Shown here: piece by piece, positions 33,855 through 42,461 of the stretch
How the letters are laid out: each line of letters opens with the position of its first letter
Numbering within the stretch: the stretch's first letter is position 1
From: an uncultured Collinsella sp.
GTDB lineage: Bacteria > Actinomycetota > Coriobacteriia > Coriobacteriales > Coriobacteriaceae
Length of the DNA: 64,000 nucleotides
Reading direction: 5' to 3'
Assembly: GCA_947642445.1 (NCBI GenBank)
Contig: CANRSF010000003.1
Location: forward strand, 1-64,000
Translations under genes and position numbers: made by a program
Notes under the pieces: generated by a model
Database searches by the model: none
The model's input: the letters and a program-made list of their open reading frames with translations, nothing else
What the model was told of the DNA's origin: nothing

Positions 33855-34808
33855 ATGGACAAGGCCGCATCCGCCGGTCATTCGGACCGTTGCCGCATCG
33901 TCGTCGATACCTGCTGCGACTTTAGCCCCGAGGTCGCTGCGAACCTCGATGTCGATATCTTGGGCTTCCCCTTTATCATCGATGGCGAGGAGCGCACGGA
34001 CGATATCTGGTCGAGCATGAGCCCTAAGGAGTTCTACGACCGCATGCGCGCCGGTGCCCGCGTGTCCACCTCGGCTGTGTCGCTCGGTCGCTATATCGAG
34101 TTCTTTACCGAGTGCGCCAAAGAGGGCACGCCCACGGTCTACCTGTGCTTTACCTCGGCGCTGTCGTCGAGCTACAACTCCGCGTGCCAGGCGGCAGATG
34201 CCGTGCGCGCCGAGTATCCCGATTTTGAGCTGTATGTGGTCGACAACGCTCTGCCCTGTGCGACCGGCGAGCTCTTGGCGCTCGAGGCCGTGCGCCAGCG
34301 TTCGGCGGGGCTGACCGCCAAGCAGCTGGTCGATTGGGCAAACGAGGCAAAGACCTACGTCCACGGCTACTTTACGCTCGAGAGCTTCGATGCGCTGGCT
34401 GCCGGCGGCCGCATTCCGCCCGCGGCGGCACAGCTCACGGCAAAGCTCGACGTCAAACCCGAGCTGTCTTACGACCTGGCCGGCTCGCTGTCGCTGATCG
34501 GCGTCAACCGCGGTCGCAAGAAGGCACTCAAGTCCATCCTCAAGTCGTTCCGCGAGAACTATGTGCCCGATCGCACCATGCCCATCGCCATTATGACTGC
34601 CGATGCCGAGAAGGATGGTGACTGGCTCGAGGCCGCCGTTCGCAAGGAGGAGGGCTGCGCCGACGTCACGATCATCCGCAGCTCCGTGGGCCCCACCATT
34701 GGCTCGCACGTGGGCCCCGGCATGGTGGCACTTGCGTTTTGGGGCAAGAACCGCGCCGAGAAAGCCTCGCTTTCCGACCGCATCGCGCGCCGTGTGCGCG
34801 GTGAGTAG
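33855..34808 (+). CDS. DegV-family fatty-acid-binding protein (FakB-like)
   Basis: A 317-residue EDD-fold protein. IVVDTCCDFSPE at the start, the serine/threonine-rich lipid site in ARVSTSAVS, and the C-terminal GPTIGSHVGPGMVALAFWG are DegV signatures. Homologues (FakB) present a bound fatty acid to the kinase FakA so it can enter phospholipids; fakA is not in this window. ATG 33855 is placed 8 bases after AAGGAG; the TTG one codon before is less likely. Confidence 0.92.
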   Translation: MDKAASAGHSDRCRIVVDTCCDFSPEVAANLDVDILGFPFIIDGEERTDDIWSSMSPKEFYDRMRAGARVSTSAVSLGRYIEFFTECAKEGTPTVYLCFTSALSSSYNSACQAADAVRAEYPDFELYVVDNALPCATGELLALEAVRQRSAGLTAKQLVDWANEAKTYVHGYFTLESFDALAAGGRIPPAAAQLTAKLDVKPELSYDLAGSLSLIGVNRGRKKALKSILKSFRENYVPDRTMPIAIMTADAEKDGDWLEAAVRKEEGCADVTIIRSSVGPTIGSHVGPGMVALAFWGKNRAEKASLSDRIARRVRGE

Positions 34809-34900
34809 ACAGGCGCTACGACCACAGGCGCCCCGCAGCTCAAGCTCCGGCGCTGAGTATTCAACCTGGTAACAACACCCAACCCAAAAGGAAAGGTTTC

Positions 34901-35980
34901 ATGGCAAACAAGCTCTCTGTCGCATTTATCGGCACCGGAATCATGGGTGCCCCCATCGCCGGCCACATCCTGGATGCTGGCTATCCTGTCACGGTCAACA
35001 ACCGCACCAAGTCCAAGGCCGCCGCGCTTATCGAGCGCGGTGCCGCCTGGGCCGATATGCCGGCAGATGCCGTGGCTAACGCCGATGTCGTCTTTACCAT
35101 GGTGGGCTATCCCTCCGAGGTTGAGGAGCTCTACCTGGCGGGCGACGGCCTGCTCGCGTGCACCAAGCCGGGCGCGGTCTTGATCGACCTCACCACGAGC
35201 TCGCCCGAGCTCGCCCGTGACATTGCCGAGGCCGCCCAGGTTTCTGGTCGCATGGCGTTTGACTGCCCCGTCACCGGCGGCGAGTCTGGTGCTATCGCCG
35301 GCACGCTTACGGCTATCGTGGGCGCCACCGAGAACGACATCGCGCCGGTCCGCGACATCCTTGCCACCTTCGCGGCCAACATCTGCTGCTTCGACGGCGC
35401 CGGCAAGGGCCAGGCTGCCAAGCTCGCCAACCAGGTGTCGCTGGGCGCCTGCATGGTCGGCATGGCAGACGCCATGGCATTTGCCGAGCTGAGCGGCCTT
35501 GACCTGGAGAAGACCCGCCAGATGATTCTGGGCGGCACCGGCAAGTCCGGCGCCATGGAGAGCCTGGCCCCCAAGGCGCTCGACGGCGACTACAAGCCCG
35601 GCTTTATGGTCGAGCATTTCATTAAGGACCTGCGCTTGGCGCTCGCCTATGCCGACGACCGCGAGCTTGCGCTGCCCGGCGCCGACGTGGCCTTTACGCT
35701 CTACGACATGCTCGACGCCATCGGTGGTGCCAAGCTGGGCACCCAGGCCATCACGGTCCTCTATAAGGAGGAGGCCGACGCCATCGCCGCCGGTCTGGAC
35801 TGGTCGAAGTATCGTCCCGAGGAACACGGTGCTCACGAGGAAGGCTGCGGTTGCGGCGAGCATGGTGACGACCACGAGTGCGGTTGCGGACACCACCACG
35901 GCGAGGACCACGAGTGCTGCGGCGGCCATGCCCATGACGACGGTCACGAGTGCTGCTGCGGCCACCATCACGGGGAGTAG
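34901..35980 (+). CDS. Beta-hydroxyacid dehydrogenase (3-hydroxyisobutyrate/tartronate-semialdehyde type) with His/Cys-rich tail
   Basis: A 359-residue NAD(P) enzyme. Rossmann motif FIGTGIMGAPIAGHIL near residue 6, substrate-binding DCPVTGGESGA and the catalytic lysine in GKGQAAKLANQ fit the 3-HIBADH/GarR family, whose usual length is about 290-300. The last ~53 residues form an extra tail with 14 histidines and 9 cysteines (units such as CGCGHHHGE and CCCGHHHGE), expected to bind several Zn, Ni or Cu ions. The tail is in frame, ends at a normal stop, and the next gene's ribosome site overlaps that stop. The substrate is unknown. Confidence 0.88.
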   Translation: MANKLSVAFIGTGIMGAPIAGHILDAGYPVTVNNRTKSKAAALIERGAAWADMPADAVANADVVFTMVGYPSEVEELYLAGDGLLACTKPGAVLIDLTTSSPELARDIAEAAQVSGRMAFDCPVTGGESGAIAGTLTAIVGATENDIAPVRDILATFAANICCFDGAGKGQAAKLANQVSLGACMVGMADAMAFAELSGLDLEKTRQMILGGTGKSGAMESLAPKALDGDYKPGFMVEHFIKDLRLALAYADDRELALPGADVAFTLYDMLDAIGGAKLGTQAITVLYKEEADAIAAGLDWSKYRPEEHGAHEEGCGCGEHGDDHECGCGHHHGEDHECCGGHAHDDGHECCCGHHHGE

Positions 35981-35985
35981 CGCCC

Positions 35986-36414
35986 ATGAGCTGGACGTTC
36001 GTGGTGCTTGCGCTGGTGCTCTTTCTCTTTGCGATATACATCGGCTTTCTGTGCGGCCAGTGGGCGTGCGAAAAGCGCGTCATCACCAAGCGCGACTACT
36101 GGATCGCCAACTTTGCAGGAGCGGCGGCAGTCGTCCTGCTGACCTGGGTGTTCTCGCTGTTCCCGCTGGTGCAGTTTGCGCCGATCGGCTGGCTCGGTGG
36201 CTTTATCGCCGGCCTTAAGATGAGCTTTGGCGAGTCCGTCGGTCCGTGGCGCAAGCACGACGAGGTCTTTAACGTCAACAAGGCTCATCGAGCCGCCGCC
36301 GACGCGGGCGATGCCGAGGAACGCCGCCGTGCACGTCGCAATGGCGCGGCCGACCGACAGCTCATCTCGGTCACCGATGACAGCAAGGGTGCTGGCAAGC
36401 ACGCCAAGAAATAA
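35986..36414 (+). CDS. Small membrane protein of unknown function
   Basis: A 142-residue protein with two to three hydrophobic segments (residues ~3-25, ~37-58 and ~65-80) and a basic, charged cytoplasmic tail (ERRRARRNG). No family recognised. Start ATG 35986 has GGGGAG upstream, overlapping the stop of the preceding gene, so it is translated with the dehydrogenase. Confidence 0.7.
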   Translation: MSWTFVVLALVLFLFAIYIGFLCGQWACEKRVITKRDYWIANFAGAAAVVLLTWVFSLFPLVQFAPIGWLGGFIAGLKMSFGESVGPWRKHDEVFNVNKAHRAAADAGDAEERRRARRNGAADRQLISVTDDSKGAGKHAKK

Positions 36415-36429
36415 AAAGAAGAGGTAACT

Positions 36430-37128
36430 ATGGCAGAAAACAAAGACGAACAGCTCACCGACGAGGAGCTGGCACAGCTCCAGCTGGCAGAGGAGAACGA
36501 GAACGCCGTCGATCGACTGGTCCAGGAGCTCGGCTGCCCCACGCGCCGCATCCGCCAGTTTGCCGCCCGCGTGCTGCACCTGCTTGCCGAGCGCGATCCG
36601 CAGCGCGTCGAGCCCTGCGTACCCGCGCTGATCGAGGCGCTCGACCGCCCCGAGGCGCAGACCCGCTGGGAGGCCCTCGATGCCCTGACGGCGCTCGCCA
36701 CCACCTGCCCCGAGCAGATGGAGGACGCCTTTGAGGGTGCCGAGACCGCGCTGTTCGACGAGATCTCCTCCACGCTGCGCTATGCCGCCTTCCGCCTGCT
36801 GTGCGTGTGGGGTGCCACGAGTGTCGAGCGTTCGCGCGAGGCTTGGCCCATCCTGGACGAGGCCATCCAGTGCTACCACGGCGACCTTGAGTATCGCGAC
36901 ATGCTCGGTTGCCTGTACGAGTTTTGCCAGGGCGAGATCGACGCCGAGGTCGCAGAGAAGCTTGCGCTGCGCCTTAAGTTCGATGCCGAGAACGGTAAGG
37001 GCAGCTATCTCAAGGCCCGTTCGAGCGAGATTTGCGAAATGCTTGTTAAACGTTTTGGCCTGGATCTCTCCAAAAAGAAGAAGCGTGCTAGCGTTAAAAA
37101 ATCTGACGACGCCGAAGACGAGGAGTAA
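36430..37128 (+). CDS. HEAT-repeat-like hypothetical protein
   Basis: A 232-residue soluble protein with helical repeats resembling HEAT units: RQFAARVLHLLAERDPQRVEPCVPALIEALDRPEAQTRWEALDALTALA spans two of them at about residues 45-90. The C-terminus is basic then acidic (KKKKRASVKK, DDAEDEE). It is likely a protein-binding scaffold. It lies in a tight row with the membrane protein before it and isocitrate dehydrogenase 6 bases after it. Confidence 0.7.
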   Translation: MAENKDEQLTDEELAQLQLAEENENAVDRLVQELGCPTRRIRQFAARVLHLLAERDPQRVEPCVPALIEALDRPEAQTRWEALDALTALATTCPEQMEDAFEGAETALFDEISSTLRYAAFRLLCVWGATSVERSREAWPILDEAIQCYHGDLEYRDMLGCLYEFCQGEIDAEVAEKLALRLKFDAENGKGSYLKARSSEICEMLVKRFGLDLSKKKKRASVKKSDDAEDEE

Positions 37129-37134
37129 CAGATT

Positions 37135-38220
37135 ATGGCGCACGATGTAGTCCTGATTCCCGGTGACGGTATCGGTCCCGAGATTACGCAGGCCATGCGC
37201 CGCGTGGTCGAGGCCACCGGTGTCCAGATCAATTGGAACGTCCAGGAGGCCGGCGCCGGCGTCATGGACGAGTTTGGCACGCCGCTGCCCCAACATGTGC
37301 TCGATGCGGTTGCCGAGACTAAGGTCGCCATCAAGGGGCCCATCACCACGCCGGTCGGCACGGGTTTCCGCAGCGTCAATGTTGCTCTGCGTAAGCACTT
37401 CGATCTGTACGCCTGCGTGCGCCCCTGCCTGTCGCAGCCGGGCGACGGCTCGCGCTTCCGCGACGTTGACCTGGTCATCGTGCGCGAGAACACCGAGGAC
37501 CTCTACGCCGGCATCGAGTTCGACGAGGGCGCAGCCGAGGTCGAGGAGCTCTCACAGCTTGTCGAGCGCTCGGGTCAGAAGACCTTTGCCGCCGATTCCG
37601 CCATCTCGATCAAGCCCATCTCCATCGCCAAGAGCCGCCGCATTGTGGAGTACGCCTTTGAGTACGCCCGCCGTTGCGGCCGCAAAAAGGTGACGGCCGT
37701 GCACAAGGCCAACATCATGAAGGCAACCGACGGCCTGTTCCTGCGCGTTGCGCGCGAGGTGGCCGCGGGCTATCCCGACATCGAGTTCAACGACAAGATC
37801 GTCGACGCTACCTGCATGGGCCTGGTTCAGAACCCCAACGACTTCGATGTCCTGGTGCTGCCCAACCTGTACGGCGACATCGTGAGCGACCTGTGCGCCG
37901 GCCTGGTGGGCGGCTTAGGGATGGCCCCCGGCTCCAACATCGGTGCCGACTGCGCCATTTTTGAGGCAACGCACGGTTCGGCACCCGATATCGCTGGCCA
38001 GGATATCGCCAACCCCACGGCCGAGATCCTCTCTGCTGCAATGATGCTCGACCACCTGGGCGAGAACGATGCTGCCAATCGCATTCGTGCCGCCGTATCT
38101 GCCACGCTCGACGAGGGCGAGCAGGTTACCGGTGACGTGCGTCGTGCCCAGACCGGCTCCGTTGAGGGCGCTGTGGGCACGCAGGCCTTTGCCGATGCCG
38201 TTATCGCGCACCTGGCCTAA
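37135..38220 (+). CDS. Isocitrate dehydrogenase, NAD-type (IDH/IPMDH family)
   Basis: A 361-residue enzyme of the decarboxylating beta-hydroxyacid family. [11 protein letters not shown] at the start, [20 protein letters not shown] with the serine typical for isocitrate binding, [13 protein letters not shown], the catalytic lysine region AVHKANIMK and NLYGDIVSD. The short length and [11 protein letters not shown] fit NAD-dependent isocitrate dehydrogenase and not isopropylmalate dehydrogenase. It would supply 2-oxoglutarate; citrate synthase and aconitase are not near. Cofactor choice is inferred. Confidence 0.85.
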   Translation: MAHDVVLIPGDGIGPEITQAMRRVVEATGVQINWNVQEAGAGVMDEFGTPLPQHVLDAVAETKVAIKGPITTPVGTGFRSVNVALRKHFDLYACVRPCLSQPGDGSRFRDVDLVIVRENTEDLYAGIEFDEGAAEVEELSQLVERSGQKTFAADSAISIKPISIAKSRRIVEYAFEYARRCGRKKVTAVHKANIMKATDGLFLRVAREVAAGYPDIEFNDKIVDATCMGLVQNPNDFDVLVLPNLYGDIVSDLCAGLVGGLGMAPGSNIGADCAIFEATHGSAPDIAGQDIANPTAEILSAAMMLDHLGENDAANRIRAAVSATLDEGEQVTGDVRRAQTGSVEGAVGTQAFADAVIAHLA

Positions 38221-38279
38221 GGCATGCAGACTGCAAACGCCTAAATAGTACTTAAGTGTTTGCGTATAACCTGAGAATC

Positions 38280-38308
38280 AATACGCCCGGCGCTCTGTCG
38301 GGCGTATT
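38280..38308 (+). terminator. Terminator of the isocitrate dehydrogenase unit
   Basis: AATACGCCCG pairs perfectly with CGGGCGTATT; the following T run is weak (CTATT). Confidence 0.7.
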
Positions 38309-38346
38309 CTATTGCGGACTATGTTTCCTAACAAGGAGTAACTGAT

Positions 38347-39429
38347 ATGGGTCTGATTCAAAAGAAGGACGAGAAGGACGAGATCGATGGCATCCAGATC
38401 ATCGAGCGCGGCGAAGGCCCCGACGGTGACGAGGACGAGAAGATCGACCTGGTCGCCGGTACGTCTGCCGAGCACATTGCCGCCGGCACGACCGCCGAGG
38501 AAGAGGACGCTCGCCTGGAGGCAAAGATCGCCGCGGACGCCGCCGACGAGAACCTCATGCCCGAGGAACAGGACGAGGACGACTCCGATACGGACGACCA
38601 TGCATCCAAGCACAAGAAGACGATGATTGCCGCCTTTGTGGTCGCTATCGTGATCGCTGCTGTAGTCGGCTTCTTTATTGGCAATGGCGGCTTTGGCGGC
38701 AAGGGCGTCGGCTCGTCGACCCTGACCGAGGATCAGCTCGATTCGACCGTGGCAAGCTATAGCTACAACGGTAAGAAGAGCGACATCACCGCGCGCGAGG
38801 CCATCGAGAGCCAGTACAGCTTGGATACCGTCAAGGATAGCGATGGTAACTACACGGCTCCTTCTGCCGACGTCATCCTGTCCTACGTGCGCAACAAGAT
38901 TCTGCTCGATGCTGCCGAGGACGAGGGCATTACCGTCTCTTCTAAGGAGATGAAGAAGTACGCCGAGGATTCTATCGGCACTTCTGACTACGACACCATG
39001 GCCAAGCAGTACGGCGTGTCCAAGGACCAGGCCAAGCAGATCGTCCGCCAGTCCGCGACGCTGCAGAAACTCTACAAGAAGAAGGTCGGCGACAGCTCCG
39101 CAAACATGCCGACCGCCCCGACCGAGCCTGCTGACGGCAACGAGGAGACCGCGAGCAAGGACTACGCCGATTACATCATCAACCTTGCCGGTGACGAGTG
39201 GGATAGCTCTAAGGGCACCTGGAAGGACGAGAACGGCACCTATGCTAAGGCCTTCGCCGACGATGCCTTTACCGCCGATAGCGCCACCTATAAGCAGGCC
39301 ATGACCGCCTATTACACTGCTTACCAGCAGTATTCTTCGCAGGCTTCGAGCGCCAGCTCCAAGTGGACCGAGTATGCCAACGGCCTGTACGCCAAGGCCA
39401 ACATCAGCATCTACGGCCTGTTTGCGTAA
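38347..39429 (+). CDS. Membrane-anchored secreted protein, SurA/PrsA-N-like
   Basis: A 360-residue type II membrane protein. An acidic cytoplasmic N-terminus (~95 residues, many Asp/Glu) leads to one membrane helix (about 97-117; AAFVVAIVIAAVVGFFIG), and an outside helical domain follows. The segment SYVRNKILLDAAEDEGITVSSKEMKKYAED resembles the N-terminal chaperone part of SurA/PrsA proteins. No rotamase domain is seen, so it would be a chaperone or envelope factor only. Ribosome site AAGGAG; flanked by terminators. Confidence 0.7.
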   Translation: MGLIQKKDEKDEIDGIQIIERGEGPDGDEDEKIDLVAGTSAEHIAAGTTAEEEDARLEAKIAADAADENLMPEEQDEDDSDTDDHASKHKKTMIAAFVVAIVIAAVVGFFIGNGGFGGKGVGSSTLTEDQLDSTVASYSYNGKKSDITAREAIESQYSLDTVKDSDGNYTAPSADVILSYVRNKILLDAAEDEGITVSSKEMKKYAEDSIGTSDYDTMAKQYGVSKDQAKQIVRQSATLQKLYKKKVGDSSANMPTAPTEPADGNEETASKDYADYIINLAGDEWDSSKGTWKDENGTYAKAFADDAFTADSATYKQAMTAYYTAYQQYSSQASSASSKWTEYANGLYAKANISIYGLFA

Positions 39430-39471
39430 GATCTGTCTGCACTACTGCGCGCTAACCGATCTACCTGATTA

Positions 39472-39505
39472 AGCCCGCTAGAACAACGTTCTAGCGGGCT
39501 TTTTG
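39472..39505 (+). terminator. Strong terminator
   Basis: AGCCCGCTAGAAC pairs perfectly with GTTCTAGCGGGCT around AAC and is followed by TTTT. Confidence 0.9.
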
Positions 39506-39537
39506 CGTTGAGGGCGTGATTGGCGGCTTAATTATGG

Positions 39538-39777
39538 CTATTCATCTTTAAGCCCAAAGAGGCTATCGGCTTCATCGTCAGGTATGTATTCCAGAACATC
39601 GCCCGGTTGGCAGTCGAGTGCCCGGCATATCGCGTCAAGAGTTGAAAAGCGCACGGCAGAAACCTTGCCCGTCTTGATACGCGACATATTGACCTGGGAG
39701 ATACCCACGCGTTCAGCAAGCTCTTTGGATGAAATCTTGCGTTCGGCAAGCATGCGGTCGAGCCGCAGAATAATCAT
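39538..39777 (-). CDS. Small XRE-family (Cro/CI) helix-turn-helix regulator
   Basis: A 79-residue, one-domain DNA-binding protein of the YozG type: LAERKISSKELAERVGISQVNMSRIKTGK is the helix-turn-helix and LDAICRALDCQPGDVLEYI the final helices. Such regulators are commonly coded right after a DUF2975 membrane protein, as here (9 bases between the genes), and probably control that pair. Confidence 0.9.
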   Translation of the reverse strand: MIILRLDRMLAERKISSKELAERVGISQVNMSRIKTGKVSAVRFSTLDAICRALDCQPGDVLEYIPDDEADSLFGLKDE

Positions 39778-39786
39778 GGATTCCCC

Positions 39787-40425
39787 CTAGAGCAACTCGT
39801 CATCTTGTTTTTGCAGGATACACCCGTACTGGAAGATGCTAGCAATCAGGCTAATAATTAGGCCTGCAAAGAGCATAGAGAGGTCGAGATGCTGCCCGCC
39901 AAGTGCATCCGTAAAGCTGCCGCCAAATCCTGAGAGTATCAGCCCTGTGACTATGGCACCAAAAAGTTTCACGGCAGCGCCGCCGATAAGGAACAAATGT
40001 CCTATTTGACGTAGTATGCGAATGCATTCGAGGTCAAAGGGCCTGCCCGCCTTTTCAATGGCGGAGAAAAACCTGTATGCGCTTAGCGCGATGGCAAGCG
40101 CGAGGCATGCCATCATGCCGCTCCCTATGGCAGTATGACCGTCGTGCGCGACAAGCATAAGAGGAGTCTGTTCATTGGTGCCGACGAGAGCGAGAATTGG
40201 CCCTTCGCTAGCCTCAAGCTCTACGGATTGGAGACAGAACCCTTGGGAGAGGCTAGGCAATATGACTAGATCTTCGATTGCAATGACTGCGAGGAGTGCC
40301 AGAGCGAGCGCCACGATGGTGCAGATTGTGCCCCATTTGCAGTAGCGAGTGAGCTTCCTCAGTTTGGCTATTGCCTGTTCACGGTCGATGGCTTCATTCG
40401 ATTTGGATACGTTCCAGCGGATCAT
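39787..40425 (-). CDS. DUF2975-type membrane protein
   Basis: A 212-residue protein with four hydrophobic segments (after RYCKWGTICTIVALALALLAVI, then about residues 105-120, 145-165 and 180-198) and a short cytoplasmic end. The layout and its pairing with a small XRE regulator match the DUF2975 family, whose function is not known. ATG 40425 follows GGAGGAG. It has lower GC than its neighbours. Confidence 0.75.
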   Translation of the reverse strand: MIRWNVSKSNEAIDREQAIAKLRKLTRYCKWGTICTIVALALALLAVIAIEDLVILPSLSQGFCLQSVELEASEGPILALVGTNEQTPLMLVAHDGHTAIGSGMMACLALAIALSAYRFFSAIEKAGRPFDLECIRILRQIGHLFLIGGAAVKLFGAIVTGLILSGFGGSFTDALGGQHLDLSMLFAGLIISLIASIFQYGCILQKQDDELL

Positions 40426-40674
40426 AGCTCCTCCAACCAATGTCTTGGATGATACTTGTATCTTATAACATGCTTAACGACAAACGATAAACAATTACAT
40501 AATAGAGTAAGTAATATTTGTACGACGAATAGCGAGAGCTTATGGCACATTCAGGGAGTGGGAGTTTGGCGCGCGGGGGATGGACGAGTATCGAAATATC
40601 CTGCAACCGCGCAAGTGCTTCATCGGGCATCCTCAATTCATCCGGGAAAACGGCCGTAAACGATTGCAAATAAC

Positions 40675-40704
40675 CGGTGAACGGTCAAAAACTACCGTTC
40701 ACCG
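40675..40704. promoter_or_regulatory. Inverted pair of CGGTGAACGGT sites
   Basis: CGGTGAACGGT (40675-40685) faces its exact reverse complement ACCGTTCACCG (40694-40704), 8 bases between. A third copy is at 40893-40903, followed by the palindrome CACCG-tgag-CGGTG (40912-40925). Likely operator for an unidentified regulator. Confidence 0.55.
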
Positions 40705-40972
40705 ATAATATCGAAACTGGTTCTAACTGGTATTAAGTCAAAAAGACCAATTCACAAATCTTCACAATGACCTGCATTTTTTCTACACGCTATATTTAGC
40801 CGCCCTACGTTGTTTAGACACAGGAAAAGATCCGATCTTTTGCCAAAGCATTTCGAAACGGTTTCAAAACTGCAGGTAGAAGTGTTAACGAGCGGTGAAC
40901 GGTCGATTTATCACCGTGAGCGGTGCAAAAACGTTTTACTGTATGAATCAACGAAAGCGTCCTCTTCTGGGG

Positions 40973-41010
40973 TGATATAGTGACAACAACACGTCACGTG
41001 GTTACTACCA
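40973..41010 (+). promoter_or_regulatory. PTS promoter with NagR/DasR-like operator
   Basis: An extended -10 TGATATAGT (40973-40981) is followed by the palindrome TGGTTACTACCA at 40999-41010, about 12-20 bases past the expected transcription start, where a repressor would block. A further half-site pair ACCACTGGT lies at 41019-41027. The same 12-mer occurs at 45292-45303 before agaS. TGGT-n4-ACCA is the core of GntR/HutC-type NagR/DasR sites. Confidence 0.65.
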
Positions 41011-41127
41011 GTTTAGAAACCACTGGTCTTCAACGAACGCTTTCCAAGAAGCTTTAAGGGCGAGCGCCCGCTGGCTTCCGAAAATCATCGGACTCGTATT
41101 GCACATACCTTCGGAAGGGAAATTTGA

Positions 41128-41571
41128 ATGGTTGGCTTTATTCTTACCGGTCATGGACAGTTCGCACCCGGCCTCGCAAGCGCTATCGCTATGGTCGCTG
41201 GTGACCAGCCCGCTTTTACCGTCGTTCCTTTTGAGGGCGACCAGGCTGCTTCCTACGGTGAGGATCTCCGCGCCGCTATCACCGCCATGCGCGAGGAGTG
41301 CGATGGCGTGCTCGTCTTTACCGACCTGCTCGGTGGTACCCCGTTTAACCAGTCGATGATGATTGCCCAGGATGTCGACAATGTCGAGGTTCTGACCGGC
41401 ACTAACCTCCCCATGGTTATTGAGCTTCTGTTCCTCCGCGGCAATGCCACACTCGCCGAGCTTGGCGAACAGGCCGTGACCGTTGGCCAGACGGGCATCA
41501 CCGCCCAGACGGTCGCGTCCGTTGCCGGCTCCGACGAAGAGGATATCTTCGGCGACGAGGATGGCATCTAA
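41128..41571 (+). CDS. PTS EIIA component, mannose family
   Basis: A 147-residue phosphocarrier. Phosphorylated histidine H9 in ILTGHGQFAPG, then FTDLLGGTPFN, the second family signature. It accepts phosphate from HPr and passes it to EIIB. First gene of the PTS operon; it overlaps the next gene by one base (TAATG), showing tight coupling. Context (AgaS, NagA, PfkB-type kinase) points to N-acetylgalactosamine or another amino sugar as substrate. Confidence 0.93.
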   Translation: MVGFILTGHGQFAPGLASAIAMVAGDQPAFTVVPFEGDQAASYGEDLRAAITAMREECDGVLVFTDLLGGTPFNQSMMIAQDVDNVEVLTGTNLPMVIELLFLRGNATLAELGEQAVTVGQTGITAQTVASVAGSDEEDIFGDEDGI

Positions 41572-41852
41572 TGGCCGATTTCGGAGCCAGCGTCCTGAGC
41601 TCCTCGGTTGCCCTTTTAGGCCTGCTTGTCATTATGGGCTTGATTTACACCATCTGGTCGCAAATCAACATGAAGAAGAAGCAGAAGTACTTCAAGGAGC
41701 TGCACACCGAGCTCAAGCCGGGTCAGGAGGTTCTTTTCGCCGGCGGTATCTACGGAACCGTCAAGGGCATCGAAGGCGAAAAGGTCCAGATCAAAGTCCG
41801 ATCCGGTGCCGTCGTAGATGTTTCGCGTTACGCGATTCAGGAGATCAAGTAA
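41571..41852 (+). CDS. YajC-family membrane protein inside the PTS operon
   Basis: A 93-residue protein with one N-terminal membrane helix (about 10-30) and a small C-terminal domain with LKPGQEVLFAGGIYGTVKGIEGEKVQI, the YajC (SecDF-associated) pattern. Its ATG shares a base with the stop of EIIA. YajC genes also lie among PTS genes of streptococcal glycosaminoglycan-use loci, so this is probably a PTS-linked paralogue and not the Sec accessory protein, which normally sits near secD/tgt. Confidence 0.85.
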   Translation: MADFGASVLSSSVALLGLLVIMGLIYTIWSQINMKKKQKYFKELHTELKPGQEVLFAGGIYGTVKGIEGEKVQIKVRSGAVVDVSRYAIQEIK

Positions 41853-41888
41853 CTGTCGTCAGCAAATAACGAAAGGAAGCTGATCAAC

Positions 41889-42371
41889 ATGGCAGAACCC
41901 AACATTCTTCTTACCCGCATCGATAACCGACTGGTCCATGGTCAGGTCGCTACCCAGTGGAACTCCACCCTGGGCTCCAACCTCATCCTCGTCGCCAACG
42001 ACGATGTGTCGACCAACACCATGCGCCAGAACCTCATGAAGATGGCCGCTCCCGCCGGCGTCGCTACGCGTTTCTTCTCCCTGCAGAAGACCATCGACGT
42101 CATTGGCAAGGCGAGCCCGCGCCAGAAGATCTTCATCGTGGCCGAAACACCGGAAGACGTGCTTACGCTCGTCAAGGGCGGTGTGCCTATAAAGAAGGTA
42201 AACATCGGCAACATGCACATGTCGGAAGGAAAGCGCCAAGTCGCCACCTCCGTCGCAGTTAACGACGAGGATGTCGCTGCGTTTAAAGAGCTGCAGGAAT
42301 TGGGGGTGGAGTTGGAGATCAGGCGCGTTCCGAGCACGCCTGTTGAGGACACGAGCAAGCTCTTCTCGTAA
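41889..42371 (+). CDS. PTS EIIB component, mannose family (GalNAc-type)
   Basis: A 160-residue EIIB. The phosphorylated histidine is H17 in RIDNRLVHGQV. Other family features: LILVANDDVSTN, GVPIKKVNIGNMH and an EDVAAFKELQELGVELEIR end. It phosphorylates the sugar during uptake through EIIC/EIID. ATG after AAAGGAAGC. A paralogue without the histidine is encoded at 52750-53232. Confidence 0.94.
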   Translation: MAEPNILLTRIDNRLVHGQVATQWNSTLGSNLILVANDDVSTNTMRQNLMKMAAPAGVATRFFSLQKTIDVIGKASPRQKIFIVAETPEDVLTLVKGGVPIKKVNIGNMHMSEGKRQVATSVAVNDEDVAAFKELQELGVELEIRRVPSTPVEDTSKLFS

Positions 42372-42461
42372 TCCTCATGATCCACGCTGTCAGGAATGAA
42401 ACCCTGACATTCTGTACGTGAAATCCAAAGTGCGTACATACATTTTGAAAGGAGGAGCAAG

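Larger units (their letters stand above)
40426..41127. promoter_or_regulatory. 702-bp AT-rich control region of the GalNAc-type PTS operon
   Basis: No gene is supported here. It contains three copies of CGGTGAACGGT, a LacI/cre-like palindrome TTTCGAAACGGTTTCAAAA at 40850-40868, and an extended -10 with a TGGT/ACCA operator (each listed or mentioned separately). It is clearly lower in GC than the coding regions on both sides, as expected for a multi-factor promoter. Confidence 0.6.

Noticed and set aside
40715-40731. Another NagR/DasR-like site (two ACTGGT units)
   Set aside because: The units are direct repeats, not the TGGT-n4-ACCA palindrome, so I do not count it as the same operator.
41889-42371. 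Fructose-type or glucose-type PTS assignment
   Set aside because: The EIIB histidine motif and the separate EIIC and EIID subunits place it firmly in the mannose family.
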